Positions 1 through 10,807 are shown, counted from the first letter of the stretch. The stretch is DNA of 34,751 bases from Paracoccus haematequi (GCF_900631945.1 NZ_UZWE01000065.1:1-34751), one strand, 5' to 3'. Translations and numbers: made by a program. Notes: generated from the sequence alone by a model not told the origin.

Positions 1-52
1 GACGCAAAACATCCCTCTGAAACGATAACGCCTCCGATCAAGACAACCATGG

Positions 53-1741
<1,689 letters not shown>

Positions 1742-1760
1742 AACATGGCTCCCATCCGCA

Positions 1761-1952
1761 TCAGGAGGCGCGCTTCCTCCTTCGCCTGGACAACTTCACT
1801 TCCTCTGCAAAGCACTCCCGCGCCGCTTGCTTTGCCAGGATGCCGACCAGACGCAGAAGGCGTGGATCGGGACTGCCGCGCGGCGTAAACGTCAACTCCG
1901 GCTCGTCCAGCAGCAAAGATTCGAGCAGCGCTTCGCGTTCTGCTCCTGTCAT
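1761..1952 (-). CDS. Small hypothetical protein upstream of the serine recombinase
   Basis: A 63-residue charged protein begins MTGAEREALLESLLL and ends in a basic tail (SRRRRKRAS). I do not recognise the family. The ATG at 1952 has AGGAAA ten bases upstream, which is why I prefer it to the longer frame starting at 2021. It runs in the same direction as the recombinase and ends 19 bases before that TTG start, so the two probably form an operon. The basic C-terminus could bind nucleic acid, for example as a directionality or accessory factor, but this is only a guess from position and charge. Confidence 0.5.
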   Translation of the reverse strand: MTGAEREALLESLLLDEPELTFTPRGSPDPRLLRLVGILAKQAARECFAEEVKLSRRRRKRAS

Positions 1953-2180
1953 CTTTGCTGTGTTTCCTGGGGCTCGCAAGGTCATAACTGACAGCATTCG
2001 TCTCATGCCCGGCATAAGCAATGGAATTTACAGGCGAACATTTGGCGGTGATCGGTGTGCTGATGCGCGTCATGGCGTGTGGCGGCGTAGTCTGGCGTGC
2101 CACGGCAGAGTAAAATGACCTGTCGGAATCGCTCGCTGTCGCCGTCATCTTTCGCCTCGATGCTGGTCCTTTGGAAGCTG

Positions 2181-2247
2181 TTGCTTGCAGTTTAGACTTT
2201 ATCGTATTGTATTTTGCAATACAAGGTACTATCTTCGAGCTAAGGAG
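2181..2247 (+). promoter_or_regulatory. Promoter-operator of the TacAT-type pair
   Basis: A perfect inverted repeat, TTGTATT-ttgc-AATACAA, lies at 2207-2224. It overlaps a plausible -10 (TATTGT, 2205-2210) placed 18 bases from a -35-like TTGCTT (2181-2186). The ribosome-binding site AAGGAG is at 2242-2247. This fits autorepression by the ribbon-helix-helix antitoxin encoded next. The rest of 1953-2254 holds no gene that I can support. Confidence 0.65.
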
Positions 2248-2254
2248 ACTCGCC

Positions 2255-2554
2255 ATGGCCAACACTGCTGAACGCAAGGAATATCCGATCTCGATGCGTC
2301 TGCTCGAGGCGGATGTTGCCATGATCGATCGCGCCGCGGGCCTGCGCGGCCGCTCACGCACGGATTTCGTGCGCGAGGCCGCTGTACGCGCGGCCGAGGA
2401 GGTCGTCATGGAGCAGGGGCTGGTCCGGATGAGCCCGGAAGGCTTTGCTCAGTTCATGGATGTGTTGTCGCGTCCCGCCGCTCCTGTTCCGGAGATGGTG
2501 GAAGTGCTGAAACGGCCTGCGCCGTGGGAGCCGGGCTACGTGGCGAAGCGGTAG
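2255..2554 (+). CDS. DUF1778 (TacA-like) antitoxin
   Basis: This 99-residue protein has an N-terminal ribbon-helix-helix fold typical of DUF1778. A beta strand (about residues 8-16, YPISMRL) is followed by two helices through about residue 50. It should bind the palindrome just upstream and repress its own operon. Its C-terminal tail would cover the acetyltransferase toxin encoded next. The start at 2255 follows AAGGAG with eight bases between. The toxin frame begins four bases after this stop, so the two are translationally linked. The family is well known as the antitoxin half of TacAT, AtaRT and ItaRT modules. Confidence 0.85.
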   Translation: MANTAERKEYPISMRLLEADVAMIDRAAGLRGRSRTDFVREAAVRAAEEVVMEQGLVRMSPEGFAQFMDVLSRPAAPVPEMVEVLKRPAPWEPGYVAKR

Positions 2555-2558
2555 TCCC

Positions 2559-3068
2559 TTGCAGCTTTCGGGACCCGAGCCGCTTACCGCCGCTCACGAT
2601 GTTTCTGAGTTTTCTTGTGGCAAGCCGATGCTCGACCACTGGCTGAAAACCCGAGCGCTCTCTAATCAGCAGAAGGGCTTTACAGCCGTTCTTGTCGTGC
2701 ATGAGGCTGGACGTGTGGTCGGGTACTACGGTCTCGCACCCACCGCCGTTGTCCCATCGGTCATGCCGCGTTCAATACGGACTGGGCAGCCGCCTAATCC
2801 GGTGCCGTGCATACTTCTGGGGCAACTGGCCACCGATACCGCATGGGCAGGGCTGGGCATCGGCACCGGCCTTGTGAAGCACGCCCTTCAGCGCTGTGTT
2901 CAGGCGGCCTCGCTCATTGGCGGGCGGGCCTTGATGGTCAATGCTGTTGATGAAGAAGCTGCCGAATTCTGGAGGCGGCGCGGATTTGAGCCTTCCCGGG
3001 ACGATGCTCTGATCCTGCTGCGTTCTATCGGTGATCTCGCGGCCTCACTCGCCAAGACCAGTGGATGA
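2559..3068 (+). CDS. GNAT acetyltransferase toxin (TacT-like)
   Basis: This 169-residue Gcn5-type N-acetyltransferase is of the toxin class that acetylates aminoacyl-tRNA and stops translation. The acetyl-CoA loop is visible as GLGIGTGLV at about 98-106, preceded by the LLGQLATD strand. The C-terminal motif is EFWRRRGFEPS near 136-146, where Trp138 sits at the place usually held by a catalytic Tyr (FYxxxGF). The start is TTG, four bases after the antitoxin stop. It converges with the subtilase gene, with 24 bases between them and no obvious terminator. The pair stabilises the island or acts in phage defence. Confidence 0.85.
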   Translation: MQLSGPEPLTAAHDVSEFSCGKPMLDHWLKTRALSNQQKGFTAVLVVHEAGRVVGYYGLAPTAVVPSVMPRSIRTGQPPNPVPCILLGQLATDTAWAGLGIGTGLVKHALQRCVQAASLIGGRALMVNAVDEEAAEFWRRRGFEPSRDDALILLRSIGDLAASLAKTSG

Positions 3069-3092
3069 GAGCCGTGGAGCCGAGAATGGGCT

Positions 3093-5615
3093 CTACAAAT
3101 CAACTGCTTGCGCACGAACATGCGGAGCTGTGCGAGCGCGGACCTCGTCATAAAGAGCGACCTCCCCGGGCATGGAAATCGTCACGGCCAAACCGAAAGG
3201 AACCATCTCGTCGTTGGGCGCGCCCTGATCCGGATCGCGCTGAATGACGAGGGGGATTGTCATGTTCGGGGTCACGACGGGCGAGTTCTCGCCGCTCCAG
3301 CAGCGCGAAAAGACAGTTCCCCGATTGCTCTGGTTCTCGTCTGGTTGCCAACTGTGGCCAGAGACAGCCAGCGCATTCAGTTCCGTAGGCTTGAGTATCT
3401 TGAGTCGGCAACTGCGATAGCTCTTGCGCCCGGGCGAGACAGGCGTGAACCAAGCAACTGTAGCCGAAAGGCTGTGCGGCCTGGCCTTGCCTCCAATCGC
3501 GACGGGGACCGGGACGTCGATCGTAACGATACGATCAGCCCCCAGCAGCCCTGTTGCAAAGAAAGTCGCCCGGTCCGCGGCACAAGCTACTGCGTCGTCG
3601 GCGTCAACGTAGCCATATCCCATGAAGCGCCGGATATTGTCCTTCTGCTTTGATGCCTGACCGCGGCCCGTGGGGCCGAGCGTAGTCTTTATGAGATCGG
3701 CGGTATCTCGGGGCCACTGGGCGGGATGCACCAGTAGCGCTTTCAACAGAACGGCACGCTGCGTGGGCGTGAGCCGCAGAAACTCTTCGCCGTAGGCAGC
3801 CTCCAGAGCATCATGTATTCTGTGACAGGTGCGTGAGGCGAGGGCTGCTGCAGCGCTCGTGCCATTCGTATAGCCATCGAGATTTTCACGGCCGGCTCTC
3901 GGCGGGGCTGCAACCTTGAGGCCAGCGCCGCGCGAGGCGGCGGCCGGAACGACATCGATATGGGCATGGTTGCGCACAAACCGCATATGTTCGCGCGCGC
4001 CAGGCATCAGGATGTCCGGTTTGATCGAACGGGCAAAGCCTGGCCCAAGACTGCTCGAGGGGTTTGCCATAAGATGGCTGGGAAACGGATCGATCAAGGC
4101 TCGCGCCAGCGCCCGATCAGCCGGAGCTACAGAGTCAATATTTCCGCCGCCCACGGTGATGCCGTTCACAGTCTCGGCTGGCGATAGCAACCGTCGCTCA
4201 GCCATAACTCCATGGAGAGCAGTGATCATGGACGTCGCACGACTTTGTCCGTCCGCATCCTCATATTGGCTGGCCGTCGCATAGCCAGTGATGCCGAAGT
4301 CAGTCGTCTGATTGCCGGCGCTCACCACAAACAGCAGGCCGAGACGGTAAGAGAGCCGGTCAAGAAGACGCGCCCAAGGTGAGAGCTGATTGTGAAACGG
4401 CCGATACCTGTTGCCCAGCGAGAGATTGACGATCACGATCCCAGGGCGCTGTTCACGTAGCCGCATGACCGCAAGGTAGATGAGGTCCACGACGAGTCTG
4501 TCGTCAGGGAATGCGTCGCCATTCCCCATCACTGGAATGACATGGATCTGCCTCGGCAGCCGGTCCTCGTTTCGATTGAGATCGCCATGGATGATGAGGG
4601 ACGCCATCGCCGTTCCATGTGCTCTGGATTCCACCAGAGCGTGTGGCTCGAGTTCGAACGGATCGTCGAGATCGATATGAGCTGTCAGTTGACGATGGGC
4701 GCTTACCGGTACTCCGTCGAGGAGGGCCAAGATCGGTTCGCCCAGGGCTTGCTCGGCACTGTCGACCAGCGGGATTTCGGACGGATCAGCGATCTCCACC
4801 GTTGTGGCTTCGGACTGAGGCCGGATATGCATTACAGATTCCAGACCTGCGATGCCTTCGATCCGCTGTTCGATGATTTCGCGGACCGCCCAGGCCGGAA
4901 TGTCGGCGAGCAGCGCGTGGTACGAAATATCCGGCAGGCGTGCCCGCGACACGATTGCGCCCCCGCGGGCGGTTATCGCGCGCGACGCCTCAGCTTCGCT
5001 CGCTCCTGCTGCCGCGTCGTTCGATCTAAAGACGAGCTCGATTTCGACGCGGATGAGTTGGTCGTCCTCATGATCGTCGACGATGGTGGCGAGAAACGTC
5101 CGATCTGTTGGATGAACCCGGTCATTCGGCCCCCACGGGCGCAAGTCCCGAAGGTGCTCGAACACATTTGCCCAGGTCGTTTCGCCGCGGACAAGCTCTC
5201 CTGCCTGCCAACGGCGCCAAAGGGACTCGAGATTCTGCAAAGCCGCCATGTCGGGAACGAGCAGATAGGCGAAGGGATGTTCATCCCCTTCGTCACCTTC
5301 AAGCTCTTCCTCATCCACGAGTTCCAGACCGGCAACCTGCTGGATGGCTGCGGCAAACGAACTTATGGAGCCGCGAACTTCAAAGACCAGTAGCCGTTCA
5401 GGGGCGAGACCCGCCGGATCGGCACGCAGTTCAAGCGCGGCATTTCCGCGAGCGAGAACTTCCGCCAGACGCGCAAACTTTGGCCCGATTGCCGCAGTTT
5501 GACGTTCTCTTGGAAAGGCATCCGGAGACGGGACAGGCCGTGGACGACCTATAGGGCGAGGTTGATCAGCTCTTGGTGTCAGTCTCAGGAGCGGTTTCGT
5601 TGGATCGCTCGGCAT
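3093..5615 (-). CDS. Subtilisin-like S8 serine protease, IetS-like
   Basis: An 840-residue protein with the S8 catalytic triad: Asp300 (ALLDG), His333 (RAHGTAMA) and Ser587 (NGTSAAAA), plus the oxyanion Asn435 (SAGN). About 290 residues precede the protease domain and lack the look of a secretion signal, so the enzyme is probably cytoplasmic. A beta-rich C-terminal region follows from about 690. The start overlaps the end of the AAA ATPase gene by 50 bases, so both are made from one mRNA. An ATPase with a subtilase in this arrangement is the IetAS anti-phage system. By inference, the ATPase senses or delivers a substrate and the protease cleaves it. The start ATG at 5615 has only a weak ribosome-binding site, which suggests coupling. 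Confidence 0.8.
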   Translation of the reverse strand: MPSDPTKPLLRLTPRADQPRPIGRPRPVPSPDAFPRERQTAAIGPKFARLAEVLARGNAALELRADPAGLAPERLLVFEVRGSISSFAAAIQQVAGLELVDEEELEGDEGDEHPFAYLLVPDMAALQNLESLWRRWQAGELVRGETTWANVFEHLRDLRPWGPNDRVHPTDRTFLATIVDDHEDDQLIRVEIELVFRSNDAAAGASEAEASRAITARGGAIVSRARLPDISYHALLADIPAWAVREIIEQRIEGIAGLESVMHIRPQSEATTVEIADPSEIPLVDSAEQALGEPILALLDGVPVSAHRQLTAHIDLDDPFELEPHALVESRAHGTAMASLIIHGDLNRNEDRLPRQIHVIPVMGNGDAFPDDRLVVDLIYLAVMRLREQRPGIVIVNLSLGNRYRPFHNQLSPWARLLDRLSYRLGLLFVVSAGNQTTDFGITGYATASQYEDADGQSRATSMITALHGVMAERRLLSPAETVNGITVGGGNIDSVAPADRALARALIDPFPSHLMANPSSSLGPGFARSIKPDILMPGAREHMRFVRNHAHIDVVPAAASRGAGLKVAAPPRAGRENLDGYTNGTSAAAALASRTCHRIHDALEAAYGEEFLRLTPTQRAVLLKALLVHPAQWPRDTADLIKTTLGPTGRGQASKQKDNIRRFMGYGYVDADDAVACAADRATFFATGLLGADRIVTIDVPVPVAIGGKARPHSLSATVAWFTPVSPGRKSYRSCRLKILKPTELNALAVSGHSWQPDENQSNRGTVFSRCWSGENSPVVTPNMTIPLVIQRDPDQGAPNDEMVPFGLAVTISMPGEVALYDEVRARTAPHVRAQAVDL

Positions 5616-6597
5616 TTATGATCTCTGGCGTAACGCGCGAGGTCCATAGATCAAGCTCCACGCGCAGTGCGTCATCAATCGATACCTCCCCCAAACCCAA
5701 AATCTGGCGCCGCCTCACATTCTGGCAAAAATCGAGAGCTTCGGCGTAACTGACATTCCCTAGGCGACCGGCAATCCTGCCGAGCGTCATTTTCGGCGCA
5801 TCCGGCCAGCCAGACACGATCCGGTCCAGGAGAACGGTGATCTCGCTCTTCTTCGGCGCCGGAATTGCGAGCCGCATCTGGAACCGCCGCCAGACGGCCC
5901 GGTCGAGCAGTTCGCCATGATTGGTCGCAGCCACGACGATCACATAGCTCGGGAGCTGATCAAGCTGCATAAGAAGGAATGAGACCACACGCTTGATCTC
6001 ACCCGTCTCGTGCGTATCGCCGCGCTCTTTGCCAATGGCATCGAACTCGTCAAAAAACAGCACGCTCGGTGTCGTTCTTACATAGTCGAAGAGCTTGCGA
6101 AGCCGCGCGTTGGTCTCGCCGAGATAGCTGCCGATAAGGGCGTCGTACCGGACGACGTAGAACGGCAGGCCCAGACCCTCGGCGACCGCTTCGGCAAACG
6201 AAGTCTTGCCGTTGCCCGGTGGACCGGAAAGCAGTACGCGGTGACGAGGTTCATAGCCACTTGCCCGCAGAACGTCCGCCCGTTGATGCTCCTCAATGAG
6301 TTGGCGACCGCTTTCGCGCGCCGGCAGTGGGAGAAGCAGATCGTCCATTTGCAGCCGGGGAGTGATCTCCAGAATGGCTTCGCGCCCGTTGGCGGCGGCA
6401 AGATGAGGCGAACTCGCGGTAAGAGCTGGTGGCGTGATCGGAACGGTCGACAAAGCTCGTTGCATGCGGTCTGCAACAATGAAATGCTTCTTGGCACGTT
6501 CCTCGGCAACCATGGCTTCGGTAGTTGAGCGCAGCATCTCCTGATCGCCGGTGGCACCGGCGCGAATTAATGACACAAGAAGATCGCTACGCGCCAT
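5566..6597 (-). CDS. AAA ATPase, IetA-like
   Basis: A 343-residue AAA+ ATPase. Walker A is GPPGNGKT at 125-132, Walker B is VLFFDEFD at 179-186, sensor 1 is ATN at 224-226, and WRRF (236-239) carries the likely arginine fingers. Residues 1-90 form a helical N-terminal part that may bind the partner or target. The ATG at 6597 has AGAGG upstream. It is the first gene of a two-gene operon with the overlapping subtilase. ATPases of this FtsH/spastin-like type paired with a subtilase are the IetAS system. The 504 bases upstream should contain the promoter. Confidence 0.8.
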   Translation of the reverse strand: MARSDLLVSLIRAGATGDQEMLRSTTEAMVAEERAKKHFIVADRMQRALSTVPITPPALTASSPHLAAANGREAILEITPRLQMDDLLLPLPARESGRQLIEEHQRADVLRASGYEPRHRVLLSGPPGNGKTSFAEAVAEGLGLPFYVVRYDALIGSYLGETNARLRKLFDYVRTTPSVLFFDEFDAIGKERGDTHETGEIKRVVSFLLMQLDQLPSYVIVVAATNHGELLDRAVWRRFQMRLAIPAPKKSEITVLLDRIVSGWPDAPKMTLGRIAGRLGNVSYAEALDFCQNVRRRQILGLGEVSIDDALRVELDLWTSRVTPEIINAERSNETAPETDTKS

Positions 6598-7040
6598 AGT
6601 GGCCTCTATTAACCCCCAACCTCAAGCCATGAAGTTTGTTCATGCTAACCAAAAGTGGCTACACAGTTTTCTGCCGATTACCGCGTTCAGCAGCGGCAAC
6701 CCAGGCTGAAGCGATTCAGTAGCTTTGACACCTTAGCAGTCCGTCGAGGTTTACGGAATCCCCAATTGACAACTCCCTCCTCTCGGCAATCACGTGCCCC
6801 TGTCGGGGCGATTCGGCAGATCGTGTGCTTTCTCCGGATGTTTTTCACAACGGTCATCGGGGAGCGTACAGTGCCATCAGAGTGAGGGTGTGGGTTTCCT
6901 GGTACTTGGGCGCGTGCAGAGAATCGATCTGATTTTGTGAGGGAAAGCCCTCCCCCTGGCCGGCACTTCCGTTACCGACGCACCCCCTTCTGCGGGGAGA
7001 CCCCGCAACGCCCCCTGAGAGTGAGAGTGCGGACGGGTTT
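6598..7040. other. Intergenic region between ietA-like and ardC-like genes
   Basis: No convincing gene is seen. The open frame 6655-6885 has no clear ribosome-binding site and no recognisable protein. The left part (6600-6890) is visibly less GC-rich than its surroundings. Two TTGACA boxes (6725-6730 and 6766-6771) are present without good -10 partners. Promoters for both divergent units must lie here. Confidence 0.5.
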
Positions 7041-7101
7041 TTCCGTGACGGGTTGAGGGCTGGAGAAGAGGTCTCCGGCGCCCGTCGCGGAGATCATCCC
7101 G
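7041..7101 (+). promoter_or_regulatory. SD-sequestering leader, copy 1 (ardC-like gene)
   Basis: The arms 7041-7052 and 7081-7092 can form twelve continuous pairs counting G-U, and the 3' arm contains the GGAG ribosome-binding site. An inner hairpin, CTGGAGA/TCTCCGG (7060-7066 with 7072-7078), fills the loop. The ardC-like start codon follows at 7102. Related copies precede the parB-like gene and the 11991 gene. Confidence 0.65.
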
Positions 7102-8064
7102 ATGGCCAGAACTGACAGAGCCGCGCGAGGCGGCGGCAATCGCACCAATCTTTACGACGACATTACCGGCAAGATCATCGCGGAGCTGGAGGAAGGTCGG
7201 CTGCCCTGGGTCAAGCCATGGGGCACATCAACGGCAAAAGCGCCACTCGCCATGCCGAGGAATGCGGCAACCGCACGGCAATATTCCGGGATCAATGTCC
7301 TGATCCTTTGGGGCGCCGTGATCCAGCACGGCTATCCGACCCAGCATTGGCTCACTTTTCGTCAGGCGCTTTCGCTCGGCGGCAATGTCCGCAAGGGCGA
7401 GCATGGCACGACCGTCGTCTATGCCGACCGCTTCACTCCTGAGGACGAAAAGCGTCGCGCCCGGGACGCCGGTGAAGAAGCGGGAAGCATTCCATTCCTG
7501 AAACGCTTCACCGTGTTCAACGCGGCCCAATGCGAGGGGCTGCCCGAGAATATCGCCGTGGAGGCGCCGCCACCGCCGCCCGGCATGATCGAGCCAAGGG
7601 TCGAGGCACTGATCCGCGCGACCGGTATCGATTTTCGCATTGGCGGCGATCGCGCCTTTTATGTGCCGGCGCACGACTATGTGCAGGTGCCGCCTCCGCA
7701 GGCCTATTTCGAGCCGATCAACTGGCACAGGACCGCCCTGCACGAAATGGGTCACGCCACTGGTCATGCCTCACGCCTGGGACGGGATTTTTCGGGCAGC
7801 TTTGGCACGAAGAAATACGCCTTCGAGGAATTGGTCGCAGAGATGAACGCGGCCTTCTGCTGCGCTTCTCTTGGTATCGTACCGACCGTTCGTCATGCCG
7901 ACTATATTGGGTCCTGGCTGGAATGTCTTCGGGAGGACAATCGCGCCATCGTCCGCGCCGCCTCGCAGGCGAGCAAGGCGGCCGACTGGCTGCTCGCGCA
8001 TCTGCCCGACGAGGAGGTCGCCGAACCTGTCGCAGCCTTGGTTGAGCGGAGGGCTGCGGCATGA
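7102..8064 (+). CDS. ArdC-like antirestriction protein (ssDNA-binding N-terminus plus zincin peptidase)
   Basis: This 320-residue protein has the ArdC layout. The N-terminal DUF1738 part at about 14-140 binds single-stranded DNA in characterised homologues (YDDITGKIIAELEEG, WLTFRQAL, RKGEHGT). A zinc metallopeptidase domain follows, with HEMGH at 214-218 and a second Glu in EELVAE near 242-247. ArdC proteins protect incoming plasmid DNA from host restriction. The ATG at 7102 is nine bases after GGAG, which is itself buried in the leader stem. The next gene overlaps by four bases (ATGA), so translation is coupled. Confidence 0.85.
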   Translation: MARTDRAARGGGNRTNLYDDITGKIIAELEEGRLPWVKPWGTSTAKAPLAMPRNAATARQYSGINVLILWGAVIQHGYPTQHWLTFRQALSLGGNVRKGEHGTTVVYADRFTPEDEKRRARDAGEEAGSIPFLKRFTVFNAAQCEGLPENIAVEAPPPPPGMIEPRVEALIRATGIDFRIGGDRAFYVPAHDYVQVPPPQAYFEPINWHRTALHEMGHATGHASRLGRDFSGSFGTKKYAFEELVAEMNAAFCCASLGIVPTVRHADYIGSWLECLREDNRAIVRAASQASKAADWLLAHLPDEEVAEPVAALVERRAAA

Positions 8065-8465
8065 TCCTCCTGACCCGCACGCAGCGCGCGCAGCTTCTCG
8101 CCAATGGCCGGCGGCGCGACACTGATCACCACCCCGTCGTCAAATTCTACAATCCCCTTGGCGCAGGCGTCTGGCTCGCGACCGAACTGGATGAGGACGA
8201 CGACATCATGTTTGGTCTCGCCGACATCGGCTATCCCGAACTCGGTAGCTGGAGCTTCGCTGAACTGGAGGCAATCCGGCTGCCCTTGGGTATGAGGATC
8301 GAGCGGGACGTGCTTTTTACCGGCCTGTTCCCGATCTCGGTCTGGGCTGAAACAGCGCGCATGGCGGGCGGCATACGGGCCGCCGAGCAACTCCTGTCCG
8401 CCCGCTTCCGTGGCGGTGCTGCACAGACCCTGAAACCCGCCGATACAGAAATCCGGAAAGCCTGA
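8061..8465 (+). CDS. DUF2958 family protein
   Basis: A 134-residue protein that matches my memory of DUF2958. It has an N-terminal helix (LTRTQRAQLLANGRR), the segment HHPVVKFYNPLGAGVWLATEL, and an acidic stretch DEDDDIMFGLADIG. Its function is unknown. The family travels with ArdC and ParB genes on alphaproteobacterial plasmids. The start overlaps the ardC-like stop by four bases, so it is the second gene of that operon. No membrane segment or catalytic motif is obvious. Confidence 0.75.
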   Translation: MILLTRTQRAQLLANGRRRDTDHHPVVKFYNPLGAGVWLATELDEDDDIMFGLADIGYPELGSWSFAELEAIRLPLGMRIERDVLFTGLFPISVWAETARMAGGIRAAEQLLSARFRGGAAQTLKPADTEIRKA

Positions 8466-8668
8466 GACCCGGCTGTCCGGATTTGCGCTTTTGCGCCGCT
8501 CTCTTGGAGGTAGAGGGCGGCGCCTCTCGTCGTGACGTGGTGAAAGTTCCGGTGCCGGGCCGGCTGGGCCGAGCGGCAGCCAGGAGAGGAACAGGAGGGA
8601 TGGGAGTTTCGTGACGGGCTGGTTGCCGGAGAGAGAGGCTCCCCGGCGTCCGTCATGGAGCAACTGAC
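8466..8668 (+). promoter_or_regulatory. SD-sequestering leader, copy 2 (parB-like gene)
   Basis: Arms 8608-8617 and 8650-8659 can form ten pairs counting two G-U. The 3' arm runs into GGAG at 8657-8660, eight bases before the parB-like ATG. The loop contains a second GC-rich hairpin (GCCGG with CCGGC). Upstream sequence 8466-8600 is also rich in inverted repeats, including GCGC-tttt-GCGC. No gene is seen in this stretch. Confidence 0.6.
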
Positions 8669-10807
8669 ATGGCCACTGCCGTTCAGAAGATCACCCTGTC
8701 GTCCTCGCGCGATATTCCCTTCAATAAGCTGATGCTTTCCCAGTCCAATGTCCGGCGCGTCAAGGCCGGCATCTCGGTCGAGGAACTCGCCGAGTCCATC
8801 GCCCGCCGCGGACTGATCCAGTCCCTGCATGTACGCCCGGTCCTGGGCGAGGATGGCGCCGAGACCGGCATGTTCGAGGTGCCTGCCGGTGGCCGCCGCT
8901 TCCGGGCGCTGGAACTGCTGGTGAAGCAGAAGCGCCTTGCCAAGATCGCGCCCGTGCCTTGCGTGGTGTCGGAAGCCGGGGCTGATGTGCTGATTGACGA
9001 GGTCTCGCTCGCCGAAAACATCGAGCGCGCGCCGCTGCATCCGCTCGACCAGTTCCGTGCCTTCCAGTCCATGCGCGAGAAGGGCATGACCGAAGAGGCG
9101 ATTGCTGCTGCCTTCTTCGTCGACGCGAAGGTGGTGAAACAGCGCCTGCGCCTTGCCTCGGTCTCGCCCGCGCTGCTCGACATCTATGCCGCAGACGGCA
9201 TGACGCTGGAGCAGCTCATGGCCTTCACTGTCAGTTCCGACCATGCCCGGCAGGAACAGGTCTGGGAGGCGATCAAGGATGGCTGGCAGAAGGAACCCTA
9301 CCATATCCGCCGCCTGCTGACCGAGACCACGGTGCGCGCCGCCGACAAGCGGGTGCTCTTCGTCGGCATCGACGCCTATGTGGAGGCCGGCGGTTGCGTT
9401 TTGCGCGATCTCTTCCAGCAGGACGATGGCGGATGGCTGCAGGACCCGGTTCTGCTCGACCGGCTGGTGGGCGAGAAGCTGAAGACCGAGGCGGAGAGCA
9501 TTGCCGCCGAGGGCTGGAAATGGATCGAGGTCGCCCTGACCTTTCCTTACGGCCACGATCATGGACTTCGCCAACTGGTCGGCACCACGGTCGATATGAC
9601 CGAGGAGGAGCGCGCAGCCCGTGAGGCGCTGCGCGAGGAATATGACCGGCTGGAAGCGGACTATGCCGAGGCTGACGAATTGCCCGACGAGATCGATGCA
9701 CGCCTCGGCGAAATCGAGCAGGCGCTGGATGCCTTTGAGCGCCGTCCGATGACCTTCGAGCCGGAACAGATCGGCATGGCGGGTGTCTTCATCAGCATCG
9801 ACGCCGATGGCGCCTTGCTGATCGAGCGCGGCTATGTTCGGGCCGAAGATGAAACGCCTGCGGAACCGGAGGCTGAGATCGTTGACCCGGAAACCGGCGA
9901 GGTGATCCAGCGGGCAGAACCGGAGGTAAGCCGCATGCGTGCAGTCATCACGCTGGGCGGCCAGCCGGTCGAAACTGAGGAGGAAGACGAGGCCGACACC
10001 ATCAAGCCGCTGCCCGATCGCCTGGTCAGCGAACTGACCGCGCATCGCACGCTGGCGCTGCGGGATGCGGTGGCGGTGAACCCGCATGTCGCCATGACGG
10101 CACTGCTCCACCGGCTGGTCATGGATTGCTTCATGCCGCACTCCAGTCGCGGGTGCCTGGAAGCACAGGTCCGGGAGGTTCATCTGCCCGCTCAGGCCGA
10201 GGATCTGCGCGATAGCGCATCGGCCAAGGCCATCGCTGACCGGCGCGAACGCTGGGGCGATCATGTCCCGGCAGACGATGCTGCCCTCTGGGATTGGCTG
10301 ACCGATCTGGACGACGGTTCACGCATGGATCTGCTCGCCCATTGCGTTAGCTTCGGTGTCAACGCGCTCTATGAAAAGCCCAACCCCTATAGCGGCGCGG
10401 GCGTCAGTCAGCACGGACTGGACATCCGCCTGTCGCAGGCTGACCGGCTCGCTCGTTCGACCGGCCTCGACATGGTGGCCGTGGGCTGGCGACCGACCGT
10501 TGGCAATTATCTCGGCCGCGTGACCAAGCCGCGTATCCTTGAAGCCGTGCGCGAGGGGGCTGGAGATCGGGCCGCCGATCTGATCGGGCACCTCAAGAAG
10601 GGCGACATGGCCAAGGAAGCCGAACGTCTGCTGGCAGATTCCGGCTGGCTGCCTGAGCCGCTGCGCATGGTGGACGAGTGTATCGAAGTCGATCCGGCAT
10701 CGGGCGCTGCGGCGGAGGCCGACGATCTGCCCGATTTCCTCTCCGGCGATGGCGAGGACGACCCGGCTGACGACGAGGAAGAACAGCATATGGTCGCTGC
10801 TGAATAG
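8669..10807 (+). CDS. ParB/RepB-like partition protein, long plasmid form
   Basis: A 712-residue protein with a ParB N-terminal domain. The GGRR box is at 74-77 and ENIER at 116-120; both motifs bind CTP in ParB proteins. A helix-turn-helix lies near 141-165 (TEEAIAAAFFVDAKVVKQRL). The long C-terminal part has acidic coiled-coil stretches (about 305-355) and is much larger than in chromosomal ParB (around 300 residues). No ParA gene is nearby, so it may instead be a DNA-binding clamp or regulator. It starts at 8669 behind the shared leader. Two hairpin terminators follow it. Confidence 0.8.
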   Translation: MATAVQKITLSSSRDIPFNKLMLSQSNVRRVKAGISVEELAESIARRGLIQSLHVRPVLGEDGAETGMFEVPAGGRRFRALELLVKQKRLAKIAPVPCVVSEAGADVLIDEVSLAENIERAPLHPLDQFRAFQSMREKGMTEEAIAAAFFVDAKVVKQRLRLASVSPALLDIYAADGMTLEQLMAFTVSSDHARQEQVWEAIKDGWQKEPYHIRRLLTETTVRAADKRVLFVGIDAYVEAGGCVLRDLFQQDDGGWLQDPVLLDRLVGEKLKTEAESIAAEGWKWIEVALTFPYGHDHGLRQLVGTTVDMTEEERAAREALREEYDRLEADYAEADELPDEIDARLGEIEQALDAFERRPMTFEPEQIGMAGVFISIDADGALLIERGYVRAEDETPAEPEAEIVDPETGEVIQRAEPEVSRMRAVITLGGQPVETEEEDEADTIKPLPDRLVSELTAHRTLALRDAVAVNPHVAMTALLHRLVMDCFMPHSSRGCLEAQVREVHLPAQAEDLRDSASAKAIADRRERWGDHVPADDAALWDWLTDLDDGSRMDLLAHCVSFGVNALYEKPNPYSGAGVSQHGLDIRLSQADRLARSTGLDMVAVGWRPTVGNYLGRVTKPRILEAVREGAGDRAADLIGHLKKGDMAKEAERLLADSGWLPEPLRMVDECIEVDPASGAAAEADDLPDFLSGDGEDDPADDEEEQHMVAAE

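Noticed and set aside
4542..5393. A 283-codon plus-strand open frame inside the subtilase gene
   Set aside because: The subtilase on the other strand has all catalytic residues; this frame is its shadow.
6655..6885. A 76-codon open frame upstream of the ardC-like gene
   Set aside because: No ribosome-binding site and no protein features; the region more likely holds promoters.
8231..10264. A 677-codon open frame on the minus strand opposite the parB-like gene
   Set aside because: It is a shadow of the high-GC codon pattern; the plus strand encodes clear ParB motifs and the minus product has no recognisable domain.
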